A program made the position numbers and the translations under genes. The notes under the pieces are model-generated. The model did no database searches and was not told where the DNA came from. It saw nothing but the letters and a program-made list of their open reading frames with translations. This document shows, in pieces, positions 19,917 to 28,710 of a stretch of 64,000 nucleotides of DNA (position 1 is its first letter; the number at the start of each line of letters is the position of its first letter). This DNA is from Rhodocyclales bacterium (GTDB lineage: Bacteria; Pseudomonadota; Gammaproteobacteria; Burkholderiales; Rhodocyclaceae). The stretch is from the NCBI GenBank assembly GCA_026399435.1, contig JAPLQX010000032.1, positions 1-64,000 on the forward strand, given 5' to 3'.

Positions 19917-21548
19917 ATGAATCCTGCCCTCGCCACTGCCTTCAAAGCGCTGAAGCACGCCGCCGAGGATGGGCGCAGTGTGCATTTGCGCGACATGTTC
20001 GCCGCCGATGCGCAGCGTTTTTCGCGTTTGTCCGTTTCGTGGAACGACTGGCTGCTGGACTATTCCAAGCAGCGCGTCAGCGCGCAAACCATGGCACTGC
20101 TTCACGGCCTCTGGCAGACCGCCGATGTACCCGGCTGGATTGCACGCATGCGTGCCGGCGAGGCGATCAACCACAGCGAGGGGCGCGCTGCGCTGCACAT
20201 TGCCTTGCGCCATCCGGCCCACAAGGGGCCCATCCTTTGCGCCGGCCGCGATGTCATGCCGGCGGTGCATGGCGAACTGGACAAGATGCAACGCTTTGCC
20301 GCGGCGATACACGGCCGCCACTGGCGCGGCGCCACCGGCGAGCCGATCACCGACATCGTCAACATTGGCATCGGCGGCTCGGACCTCGGGCCGCGCATGG
20401 CCACCCAGGCACTGGCCGCCTTTCGCCACCCGGAGCTCAAGGTCCATTACGTCGCCAATCTGGATGGCGCCGATCTGGCCACCGTGCTCGCCGGCTTGCA
20501 GCCGCGCACCACCCTGTTCATCATCGCCAGCAAGACCTTCACCACGCAGGAGACGATGCAGAACGCCGCATCGGCGCGCCACTGGCTGGTGCAGGCGCTG
20601 GGCGAGGCCGCCGTGGTCCGGCACTTCGTCGCCGTGTCGACCCATCTGGCCGAGGTGGCGCGCTTCGGTATCGATCCGGAAAACGCCTTCAGCTTCTGGG
20701 ACTGGGTGGGTGGGCGCTACTCCGTGTGGTCGGCGATCGGTTTGCCGCTGGTGCTGGCAGTCGGCTTCGACCACTTCCGCCAGCTGCTGGCCGGGGCTCA
20801 TGCCATGGATGAGCACTTCTTTTCCACGCCGGCCGCGGAAAATCTGCCGGGCCTGCTCGCGCTGCTGGAAATCTGGAACACCAATATTCTCGGCGCGGAC
20901 AACCACGCGCTGCTGCCCTACAGCCAGTCGCTGGGGCTGCTGCCGCGTTATCTGCAGCAACTGGAAATGGAATCCAACGGCAAGCAGGTGGATCGGCAGG
21001 GTCTGCCGGTTGGCGCCGCCACGGCTCCGATCCTCTGGGGCGAAGCCGGCACCAACGGCCAGCATGCGTTCTACCAGTTGATCCACCAGGGAGGCCGGCT
21101 GGTGCCCTGCGAGTTCATCGCTTGCCGGCAGCCCGACTTCGCCCTGCCCGGACACCACGAAAAACTCCTGGCCAATTGTTTCGCCCAGAGCGAAGCCCTG
21201 ATGCGGGGCAGGACGCTCGCCGAAACCACCGCCGAACTCGTCGCAAGCGGCATGGCCGCCGAACAGGTGGCTTTGCTCGCCCCCTACCGCAGCTTCCCGG
21301 GCAACCAGCCTTCGACCACGCTGCTGCTGCCGCGCCTCGATCCATTCAGCCTCGGCGCTCTGCTGGCGCTGTACGAGCACAAGGTCTTCGTGCAGAGCAT
21401 CATCTGGAACATCAACCCCTTCGACCAGTGGGGCGTCGAGTATGGCAAGCAACTTGCCAATCGCCTGCTGCCGATCATCGAGGGGAACCTTCCAACAGAA
21501 AGCCTCGATAGCTCGACCGCAGGACTCATAGGTGCCTGCAAGTCGTGA
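19917..21548 (+). CDS. pgi: glucose-6-phosphate isomerase
   Basis: The 543-residue cytosolic enzyme interconverts G6P and F6P and so links the glycogen cluster to glycolysis/gluconeogenesis. The phosphosugar loop NIGIGGSDLGPRMA (about residues 145-158), ASKTFTTQET, the FSFWDWVGGRYS signature with the NPFDQWGVEYGK C-terminal signature are all present. It starts 10 bp after glgP and its stop overlaps the GTG start of glgA (GTGA). Confidence 0.96.
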   Translation: MNPALATAFKALKHAAEDGRSVHLRDMFAADAQRFSRLSVSWNDWLLDYSKQRVSAQTMALLHGLWQTADVPGWIARMRAGEAINHSEGRAALHIALRHPAHKGPILCAGRDVMPAVHGELDKMQRFAAAIHGRHWRGATGEPITDIVNIGIGGSDLGPRMATQALAAFRHPELKVHYVANLDGADLATVLAGLQPRTTLFIIASKTFTTQETMQNAASARHWLVQALGEAAVVRHFVAVSTHLAEVARFGIDPENAFSFWDWVGGRYSVWSAIGLPLVLAVGFDHFRQLLAGAHAMDEHFFSTPAAENLPGLLALLEIWNTNILGADNHALLPYSQSLGLLPRYLQQLEMESNGKQVDRQGLPVGAATAPILWGEAGTNGQHAFYQLIHQGGRLVPCEFIACRQPDFALPGHHEKLLANCFAQSEALMRGRTLAETTAELVASGMAAEQVALLAPYRSFPGNQPSTTLLLPRLDPFSLGALLALYEHKVFVQSIIWNINPFDQWGVEYGKQLANRLLPIIEGNLPTESLDSSTAGLIGACKS

Positions 21549-22975
21549 AGGTTCTCTTCGCCACCTCCGAACTCGCGCCCTGGGTCAAGACCGGCGGCCT
21601 CGGCGAAGTCGCCGGCACGCTGCCCGCCGCGCTGCGCGCCCACGGCGTGGACGTGCGCGTACTGGTGCCCGCCTATCCGGAAATGCTGAGGAGCTTCCCG
21701 AACGCCAAGGAGATCGCGCAGCCCAACCGGCTCGGCGGCCTGCTGCCCACCCCGGCGCTGAGGCAAGCGCGCTCGCCCGATGGCACACCGCTGCTGCTGG
21801 TCGATTACCCGCCCTACTTCAACCGGCCGGGGAACCCGTATCTCGGACCCGAGGGACGCGACTGGCTCGACAATCATTTGCGCTTCGGCCTGCTGTCCCG
21901 TGTTGCCGCCTGGCTCGGCTCGGAGGCGAGCGCGCTTGACTGGCAGCCCGACATTGTCCATTGCAACGACTGGCAGACCGGACTCGCTGCGGCCTATCTG
22001 AACTATCTGCCGGGGCGCAGCGCGAAGTCGCTATTCACCTTGCACAATCTGGCCTTCCAGGGCTTGTTCGACCACGCTTCCCTGTTCGAACTCGGACTGC
22101 CGGACGCGGCATGGGGCATCGACGGCGTCGAGTTTTACGGCTACCTGTCCTTTCTCAAGGCCGGGCTGCAGCATGCCGACGCCATCACCACGGTAAGCCC
22201 GACCTACGCCCGCGAAATCCAGACCGACGCCGAAGGCATGGGCATGGCCGGCCTGTTGCGCCATCGCAGCGAAAAGCTTTCCGGCATTCTCAATGGCATC
22301 GACACTGGTATCTGGAACCCGGCAACCGATCAGCATATCTACCAAACCTACAGCGCGCGTCGCCTCGATGCCAAGGCGACCAACAAGGCCGAACTGCAAG
22401 TGGAGCTTGGCCTCGAGCCACGCCCCGACCTGCCGCTGCTCGGCGTGGTGAGCCGGCTGACCGAGCAAAAGGGACTCGATCTGCTGCTCGAAGCGGCGCC
22501 GCAAGTGTTCAAGCTGCCCGCACAACTCGTCGTTCTCGGCAGCGGCACGCCGGAACTGCAACAGGGCTGGGCCGCGCTGGCGCGCAAGCATCGCGGTCTA
22601 TGCGCAGTGACCATCGGCTTCGACGAGGCACTGGCGCATCGCGTCGAGGCGGGAGCAGACATTTTTGTCATGCCCTCGCGTTTCGAACCCTGCGGCCTCA
22701 ACCAGATGTACAGCCTGCGCTACGGCACCCCTCCGGTGGTGCGCGCCACGGGCGGACTGGCGGATACCGTGATCGATGCCGCCGATGAAAAGCACGGCAA
22801 CGGCTTCGTCTTCGGTCCCGCTACCACCGCAGCCCTGCTGCAGGCTCTGCAGCGCGCGACAACGGCATGGCGCGACCCCGAGCGCTGGCGCAAACTGCAG
22901 AAGCGCGGCATGGCCCGCGATTCGAGTTGGGAAGAGGCGGCCCGGCAGTATGTCGCCCTTTACCAGACACTATGA
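21545..22975 (+). CDS. glgA: glycogen synthase (ADP-glucose)
   Basis: The 476-residue GT5 enzyme extends alpha-1,4 glucan from ADP-glucose made by GlgC. The N-terminus FATSELAPWVKTGGLGEV contains the KTGGL ADP-glucose motif. Later elements are VHCNDWQTGL, LHNLAFQG, SRLTEQKGLDLL and MPSRFEPCGLNQMYSLRYG. The GTG start overlaps the pgi TGA, indicating co-translation. It is the last gene of the plus-strand glycogen run; the next gene has different base composition. Confidence 0.96.
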   Translation: MKVLFATSELAPWVKTGGLGEVAGTLPAALRAHGVDVRVLVPAYPEMLRSFPNAKEIAQPNRLGGLLPTPALRQARSPDGTPLLLVDYPPYFNRPGNPYLGPEGRDWLDNHLRFGLLSRVAAWLGSEASALDWQPDIVHCNDWQTGLAAAYLNYLPGRSAKSLFTLHNLAFQGLFDHASLFELGLPDAAWGIDGVEFYGYLSFLKAGLQHADAITTVSPTYAREIQTDAEGMGMAGLLRHRSEKLSGILNGIDTGIWNPATDQHIYQTYSARRLDAKATNKAELQVELGLEPRPDLPLLGVVSRLTEQKGLDLLLEAAPQVFKLPAQLVVLGSGTPELQQGWAALARKHRGLCAVTIGFDEALAHRVEAGADIFVMPSRFEPCGLNQMYSLRYGTPPVVRATGGLADTVIDAADEKHGNGFVFGPATTAALLQALQRATTAWRDPERWRKLQKRGMARDSSWEEAARQYVALYQTL

Positions 22976-23038
22976 TCGCCGCCCGATGCCCAAAGCAGCT
23001 CTCGTCCTAATCGACAGTATCACCCACACGGGTTACTC

Positions 23039-23659
23039 ATGCCCTGCGCACCAACAGCATTCTTGCCTGTGAAACGTCCTCGTATTGCCATCATCGTCGC
23101 AATTGGCCCGGAAAGGGTTATTGGCCAAGGGAATCAACTCCCTTGGAAGCTTCCACGCGACATGAAGTTTTTCCGGCGGGCGACGCTCGGGCACACAATC
23201 GTAATGGGAAGGAAGACATTTGAATCGCTGGGCTGCAAAGCGCTTCCAAGAAGACGGAACATAGTTATCACCCGCAATCCGCTTGCACAGTGGAAAGGTG
23301 TCGACGTTGCTCACTCTCTTGACGAAGCAATCCGATTGGCCGGCGACGAGAAGCGAATTTTTGTCATCGGTGGGGGCGAGATTTATCGTGCCGCTTTGCC
23401 CATCGCTGATGACGTCTACATCACTGAAATTGGCGATCAAAATCCAAACTTCAACTTATTCAAGGCGTTTCCGGGCGACACGTTTTTCCCTGCATTGAAC
23501 GCAGAGCATTGGCGCCTAGATCGACCGCCGAAACGAAAAAATATTGCATCTGATCGCGTACCGCCAATCCGTCCTCCGAAGCTAAAACGTGCAGGACTCT
23601 ATTTCCAGATTTTTCGCTACAAGAGACGCCGATCCGTTGCCGGAAATAAGCCCAGTTGA
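23039..23659 (+). CDS. folA: dihydrofolate reductase (likely acquired copy)
   Basis: The 206-residue DHFR reduces dihydrofolate produced by ThyA. Family features are IIVAIGPERVIGQGNQLPWKLPRDMKFF, the cofactor motif MGRKTFESLG, FVIGGGEIYRAAL and VYITEI. It is longer than typical DHFR (about 160), with a basic C-terminal extension after about residue 170. The start may be ATG 23039 or GTG 23069, which gives VKRPRIAIIVAI. Codon use and base composition are visibly more AT-rich than the flanking glgA and decarboxylase, suggesting horizontal acquisition. Confidence 0.88.
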   Translation: MPCAPTAFLPVKRPRIAIIVAIGPERVIGQGNQLPWKLPRDMKFFRRATLGHTIVMGRKTFESLGCKALPRRRNIVITRNPLAQWKGVDVAHSLDEAIRLAGDEKRIFVIGGGEIYRAALPIADDVYITEIGDQNPNFNLFKAFPGDTFFPALNAEHWRLDRPPKRKNIASDRVPPIRPPKLKRAGLYFQIFRYKRRRSVAGNKPS

Positions 23660-23690
23660 TGTATGGCGTCCTCTGTTCTCACCCGCGCTT

Positions 23691-23833
23691 AAGCTTGTAA
23701 AGAAATCGTAGCGAGCGGGCCGCAGCGGGGTGCGGCCGGAGCGCAGCTACCGGAATGTACGCCTTGTACATGAGGATAGCGAGCACCGCCCAATCCCCGA
23801 TCCGGCACGCGCAGTAGATTTATTTACAAGCTT
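23691..23833. repeat. hairpin-rich inverted-repeat element between folA and the decarboxylase
   Basis: The 17-bp arms AAGCTTGTAAAGAAATC (23691-23707) and its inverse (23817-23833) match with one mismatch. Inside are GTAGC/GCTAC bounding a GGCCGCA...TGCGGCC hairpin, and TGTAC-GCCT-TGTACA-type pairing. The right arm abuts the decarboxylase stop codon. It looks like a MITE/REP-type element and could also serve as a bidirectional terminator for the two converging genes. Confidence 0.7.
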
Positions 23834-23834
23834 T

Positions 23835-26038
23835 CTACTGGGTCACGCAATCCACGTAATAGCGCACGGCGCCGTTGCTGGCATCCTTCACCAGGCCGTG
23901 GATATCGGTCTCGAAGCCGGGGAACTTCTCGTTGAACTCGCGGGCGAATTTCAGGTAACGCACGATGGTGCCATTGAAGCGCTCGCCCGGAATCAGCAGC
24001 GGAATCCCCGGCGGATAGGGCGTCAACAGCACCGCGGTGACGCGCCCTTCGAGTTCGTCGATCGAAACGCGGTCGATTTCGCGATGCGCCATCTTGGCAA
24101 ACGCATCGGCCGGACGCATCGCCGGCACCATGTTGGACAAATACATTTCGGTGGTCAGGCGGGCGATGTCCCTGGCCTTGTACACCTCATGGATCTGGGT
24201 GCACAAGTCCTTGAGGCCTACGCGCTCGTAGCGCGGATGCTTGGCCACGAACTCGGGCAGCACCTTCCACAGCGGATGGTTGCGGTCGTAATCGTCCTTG
24301 AACTGCTGTAGCGCGGTCACCAGGGTATTCCAGCGGCCCTTGGTGATGCCGATGGTGAACATGATGAAGAAGGAATAGAGGCCGCACTTCTCGACGATCA
24401 CGCCGTGTTCGGCGAGGTACTTGGTGACGATCGCCGCGGGGATCCCGTTGTCGTCGGAAAAGTCGCCGTCGACATCGAGGCCCGGCGTGATGACGGTGGC
24501 CTTGATCGGGTCGAGCAGGTTGAAGCCCTTGGCCAGTTTGCCGAAGCCGTGCCAGCGTTCGCCGGGCTTGAGCATCCATGCCTCGCGCTCCTCGATGCCT
24601 TCCTCGGACAGGTCCTTCGGGCCCCAGACCTGGAACCACCAGTCGGCACCCCATTCCTTGTCCACCTTGCGCATGGCGCGGCGGAAATCCAGCGCTTCCA
24701 TGATCGACTCTTCCACCAGCGCCTTGCCGCCCGGTTCCTCCATCATCGCCGCCGCCACGTCGCAAGAGGCGATGATGGCGTACTGGGGCGAGGTCGAGGT
24801 GTGCATCAGGTAGGCCTCGTTGAACACATCGCGGTCGAGCTTGTTGTTCTCGGCGTCCTGCACCAGGATCTGCGAGGCCTGCGACAGTCCCGCCAGCAGC
24901 TTGTGGGTCGACTGCGTGGAAAAAATCATGGATTCCTTGCAGCGCGGACGATCGGCGCCGATGGCGTGGTAGTCGCCATAAAAATCGTGGAAGGCGGCAT
25001 GCGGCAGCCAGGCTTCGTCGAAGTGCAAAGTGTCGATCTTGCCGTCGAGCTCTTCCTTGATGTCCTCGACGTTGTAGAGGATGCCGTCGTAGGTGCTCTG
25101 GGTGATGGTGAGCACGCGCGGCTTGCCCTTGACCTGGCTGGCAAAGGGGTGTGCGGCGATTTTCTTCTGGATGTTCTTCCAGCGGAACTCTTCCTTCGGG
25201 ATTGGCCCGATGATGCCGTAGTTGTTGCGCGTCGGCATCAGGAACACCGGGATCGCGCCGGTCATCATGATGGCGTGGAGGATCGACTTGTGGCAGTTGC
25301 GGTCCACAATCACGACATCGCCCGGCGCCACGGTGGAATGCCAGACGATCTTGTTCGAGGTCGAGGTGCCGTTGGTGACGAAGAACAGATGGTCGGCATT
25401 GAAAATGCGTGCGGCATTGCGCTCCGAAGCCGCTACCGGGCCGGTGTGATCCAGAAGTTGGCCGAGTTCTTCGACCGCATTGCAGACGTCGGCGCGCAGC
25501 ATGTTCTCGCCGAAGAACTGGTGGAACATCTGCCCCACCGGGCTTTTCAGGAAGGCGACGCCGCCCGAGTGGCCGGGGCAGTGCCATGAATACGAGCCAT
25601 CCGCGGCGTAGTGCACCAGCGCGCGGAAGAACGGCGGCGGCAATGAATCGAGATAGGTTTTTGCCTCGCGCACCACATGGCGGGCGATGAACTCCGGCGT
25701 GTCCTCGAACATGTGGATGAAGCCATGCAGCTCGCGCAGGATGTCATTCGGGATGTGGCGGCTGGTGCGCGTCTCGCCGTGCAGGAAGATCGGAATCTCG
25801 GCGTTCTTGTAGCGGATTTCCTCGACGAAGGCGCGCAGTTCGGCGATGGTTTCCTTTTCCCGGTTGGCCAGTTCCTCGTCGTCGACGGAGACGAACTCAG
25901 GTCGCCGTAGCTGGTAACGCCCAGCACGTCCATGCCTTCCTTTTCGATGGCGTCGGCCAGGGCGCGGATGCCCAGTCCCGAAGCGTTCTCGGAACGGAAG
26001 TCCTCGTCGATGATGATGATGGGAAAGTGGAAACGCAC
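23835..26038 (-). pseudogene. arginine/lysine/ornithine decarboxylase, frameshifted near codon 47
   Basis: Two frames together encode a fold-type I PLP decarboxylase of the AdiA/LdcC/SpeF group. From ATG 26038 the wing-domain start reads MRFHFPIIIIDEDFRSENAS and continues to VTSYGDLS. At about 25895 the homologous reading moves to another frame, resuming as FVSVDDEELANR and continuing through PHGETRT-like and core motifs to 23835. The PLP lysine lies in STQSTHKLL. Compared with family members, roughly a dozen residues after GDLS are missing, so a small out-of-frame deletion is likely. The rest (about 690 codons) has no stops. An internal start such as ATG 25712 could give an N-truncated protein. 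A sequencing error is possible. Confidence 0.8.
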
Positions 26039-26054
26039 GGCCGTGTCCTTTGCT

Positions 26055-26621
26055 CTAGATTTTAGGCAGTGTTACGCCGACCTGCCCCTGGTACTTGCCG
26101 CCGCGATCCTTGTAGGAGGTCTCGCAGACTTCGTCGGCTTCGAAGAACAGCACCTGGGCGCAGCCTTCGCCGGCGTAGATCTTGGCCGGCAGCGGCGTCG
26201 TGTTGGAAAATTCCAGCGTCACGTAGCCTTCCCATTCCGGCTCGAAGGGCGTCACGTTGACGATGATGCCGCAGCGCGCGTAGGTGCTCTTGCCGAGGCA
26301 CACGGTCAGCACATTGCGCGGAATGCGGAAGTACTCCAGGGTGCGCGCCAGGGCGAAGGAGTTGGGCGGGATGATGCAATGGTCGCCATCCATCTCGACA
26401 AAGGAATTGGGATCGAAATTCTTCGGATCGACAATGGTCGAGTAGATGTTGGTGAACACGCGGAATTCGCGCGAGCAGCGAATGTCGTAACCGTAGCTGG
26501 ATGTCCCGTAGGACACGATCTTCTGGCCGTCGACCTCGCGCACCATGTCGGGCTCGAAGGGTTCGATCATTCCGTGCTGGGCCGCCATGCGGCGGATCCA
26601 CTTGTCACACTTGATGGTCAT
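26055..26621 (-). CDS. dcd: dCTP deaminase
   Basis: The 188-residue enzyme has the length of E. coli-type Dcd, which deaminates dCTP to dUTP for dTMP synthesis. It starts [19 protein letters not shown] and contains [26 protein letters not shown], the catalytic region [20 protein letters not shown] and [14 protein letters not shown]. It lies 16 bp downstream of the decarboxylase start on the same strand. Confidence 0.95.
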   Translation of the reverse strand: MTIKCDKWIRRMAAQHGMIEPFEPDMVREVDGQKIVSYGTSSYGYDIRCSREFRVFTNIYSTIVDPKNFDPNSFVEMDGDHCIIPPNSFALARTLEYFRIPRNVLTVCLGKSTYARCGIIVNVTPFEPEWEGYVTLEFSNTTPLPAKIYAGEGCAQVLFFEADEVCETSYKDRGGKYQGQVGVTLPKI

Positions 26622-26664
26622 GGTTCATCCGGGATTGAAGACTCAAGGGGGCGCAGTATACGGC

Positions 26665-27369
26665 CTAGACGGCTTCGGGGCACAGTAGCCCCGCCAGACG
26701 GGCGACCCCGGCTTGCGGACTGTCGCGTGCAATCGCCACCAGCGGGATGCCTGCAACGTGGCGCGACAGAGCCTCCAGCGTCGCATCGAGCGCGACCGTC
26801 GAGCCCGGCGTTTCATTGACCGCAATCGCCGCAACGCCAGCGCCGTCCCCAGGGATACCGCTTCGCATAACTCTTGCCAGAGCCTCCAGCGCGGTCAGCG
26901 CATGGCTCAGGCTGCCCAGATAACTGCCGGTCACCAACACGCAGGGCAAGCCGCTGGCAACGATCCAGTCGCGCACGGTATGGGTCTCGTCCAGCGGCGC
27001 CATGACGCCGCCGACGCCTTCGATCAACAGCGGCCGCTGCGGCGCAGCGACGGCCCGTCGCGAAAAATCGACCAGTTCGACGAAATCGATCCGGCGCCCT
27101 TCCCGAGCTGCCGCCATGTCCGGCGACAACGACGCCGCGAAACGCCAGGGCGCGATGGCATCGAGTTCGGCAGAGCTCACTTCGCGGCCCAGCGCAGCCA
27201 GCAAGGCCCCGGCATCGCTCGCCTGCGGCTGCAGCGGATCGAAGCCGGACAGCACCGGCTTCAACGCCGCCGGCCGCCGGCCCTCGGCCAACCAGTGGCG
27301 CAGCAGGGCGCAGGCAAGCCAGGTCTTGCCGATGTCGGTACCGGTGCCGGTGATAAAATGCGCCTCCAC
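26665..27369 (-). CDS. bioD: dethiobiotin synthetase with in-frame repeat
   Basis: The 234-residue P-loop enzyme forms the ureido ring of dethiobiotin from DAPA, CO2 and ATP. The N-terminal FITGTGTDIGKTWLA is the Walker A, and LIEGVGGVMAPLDE and TGSYLGSLSHAL are conserved. GTG 27369 is chosen because GGAG sits 7 bases upstream. Between ALEALAR and VAAIAVNE the frame reads VMRSGIPGDGAG, which is encoded by a dispersed DNA repeat (26841-26872) and lengthens a surface segment by about 10 residues. It is divergent from bioA, so a shared 62-bp promoter region serves both. Confidence 0.93.
   Translation of the reverse strand: MEAHFITGTGTDIGKTWLACALLRHWLAEGRRPAALKPVLSGFDPLQPQASDAGALLAALGREVSSAELDAIAPWRFAASLSPDMAAAREGRRIDFVELVDFSRRAVAAPQRPLLIEGVGGVMAPLDETHTVRDWIVASGLPCVLVTGSYLGSLSHALTALEALARVMRSGIPGDGAGVAAIAVNETPGSTVALDATLEALSRHVAGIPLVAIARDSPQAGVARLAGLLCPEAV
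26841..26872 (-). repeat. repeat family A copy inside bioD
   Basis: On the minus strand it reads AGTTATGCGAAGCGGTATCC then CTGGGGACGGCG. The same core occurs in bioF (29079-29150) and before the kinase gene end (31321-31370). Confidence 0.85.
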
Positions 27370-27431
27370 CCTGCTTCTCCTTTTTGCGGCTGCTGGCGCG
27401 CATTCTAGCCGCCGCCCGCCGGTTCCCATCC

Positions 27432-28709
27432 ATGCCCGAAATCCGCGACTGGCTCACCGAGGGCCTGCCCCACATCTGGCTGCCCTACACCCAGATGGCC
27501 ACTGCCGCGACCCCGCTGGCGGTGGTCGCGACACAGGGTACGCGCATCCGGCTGGCCGACGGCCGCGAACTGATCGACGGCATTTCCTCGTGGTGGACCG
27601 CCTGCCACGGCTACAACCACCCGCACATCCGCGCCGCCGTCGAACGGCAGTTCGCGACCCTGCCCCACGTGATGTTCGCCGGCCTGGTGCATGAGCCGGC
27701 ACTGAGGCTGGCGCAACGCCTGGCCGCGCTGCTGCCGGGCGACCTGGAGCGCGTCTTCTTCACCGAATCCGGTTCGGTGGCCGTCGAAGTGGCGCTCAAG
27801 ATGGCGATCCAGTACTGGCGCAACCAGGGCCGGCCGGAAAAGAAGCGCATCGTTTATTTCCGCCACGCCTATCACGGCGACACCTTCGCCACCATGGCGC
27901 TTTGCGATCCCGAAGAGGGCATGCACGCACTCTTCGCCGGGACCATGCCGGACCAGCTGATGGCCGAGCTGCCGACGGATGAATCGATGCGTCGCGCCTT
28001 CGACCTGCTGCTCGAAACGCACGCCGACCGCCTCGCCGCCGTGATCATCGAGCCGCTGGTGCAGGGTGCCGGCGGCATGCAGATGCACGACGCGCAGACG
28101 CTGGCCTTCGTCGCCGAGGCCTGCGCCCGGCACAAGGTGCTGCTGATCGCCGATGAAATCATGACCGGCTTCGGCCGCACAGGCCACATGTTCGCCTGCG
28201 AGGAAGCGAACGTAGTGCCGGACATCATCTGCCTGTCCAAGGCGCTGACTGGCGGCACGCTGCCACTCGCGGCGACGGTAGCGCGCCGCCACGTGTTCGA
28301 GGCCTTCCTCTCCAACGATCCGTCCGCCGCGCTGATGCACGGACCCACCTACATGGCCAACGCGCTGGCCTGTGCCGCGGCGAACGCCTCGCTCGACTTG
28401 TTCGAGAGCGAGCCGCGACTGGCGCAAGTAGCGGCGATCGAAGCGCAGTTGCAGGCCGAACTCACGCCCTGTACCGAACTCGCCGGCGTCGCCGACGTGC
28501 GCGTCAAGGGCGCCATCGGCGCGGTGGAACTCAGTGGCCGCATCGATCTCGACCGGTTGCGCAGGCGCTTCGCCGAACTCGGTGTCTGGGTACGTCCCTT
28601 CGGCAAGGTGGTGTATCTGATGCCGCCCTTCATCATTACCGCCGAGGACCTGGCAACACTCACCGCTGCCGTGCGCCGGGTGCTGACGGAACGCGCGCGG
28701 CAACTCTGA
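27432..28709 (+). CDS. bioA: adenosylmethionine-8-amino-7-oxononanoate aminotransferase
   Basis: The 425-residue class III PLP aminotransferase converts KAPA to DAPA using SAM as donor. Diagnostic are HIWLPYTQM near residue 14, DGISSWWTACHGYNHP, FFTESGSVAVEVALKMA, and PLP lysine K270 in LSKALTGGTLPLA. The DAPA aminotransferase-type GPTYMANALACAAA segment distinguishes it from generic aminotransferases. ATG 27432 gives the canonical start; the frame is open 48 bp upstream. bioF begins 2 bp after its stop. Confidence 0.95.
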   Translation: MPEIRDWLTEGLPHIWLPYTQMATAATPLAVVATQGTRIRLADGRELIDGISSWWTACHGYNHPHIRAAVERQFATLPHVMFAGLVHEPALRLAQRLAALLPGDLERVFFTESGSVAVEVALKMAIQYWRNQGRPEKKRIVYFRHAYHGDTFATMALCDPEEGMHALFAGTMPDQLMAELPTDESMRRAFDLLLETHADRLAAVIIEPLVQGAGGMQMHDAQTLAFVAEACARHKVLLIADEIMTGFGRTGHMFACEEANVVPDIICLSKALTGGTLPLAATVARRHVFEAFLSNDPSAALMHGPTYMANALACAAANASLDLFESEPRLAQVAAIEAQLQAELTPCTELAGVADVRVKGAIGAVELSGRIDLDRLRRRFAELGVWVRPFGKVVYLMPPFIITAEDLATLTAAVRRVLTERARQL

Positions 28710-28710
28710 G

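Noticed and set aside
23660-23834. Integron attC site after the DHFR gene
   Set aside because: No R'/R'' core (GTTRRRY/RYYYAAC) pair could be found; the arms are AAGCTTGTAAA-type and only one cassette-like gene is present.
25860-25930. Programmed ribosomal frameshift in the decarboxylase
   Set aside because: No slippery heptamer or downstream pseudoknot is evident, and family comparison suggests missing residues, which fits a deletion better.
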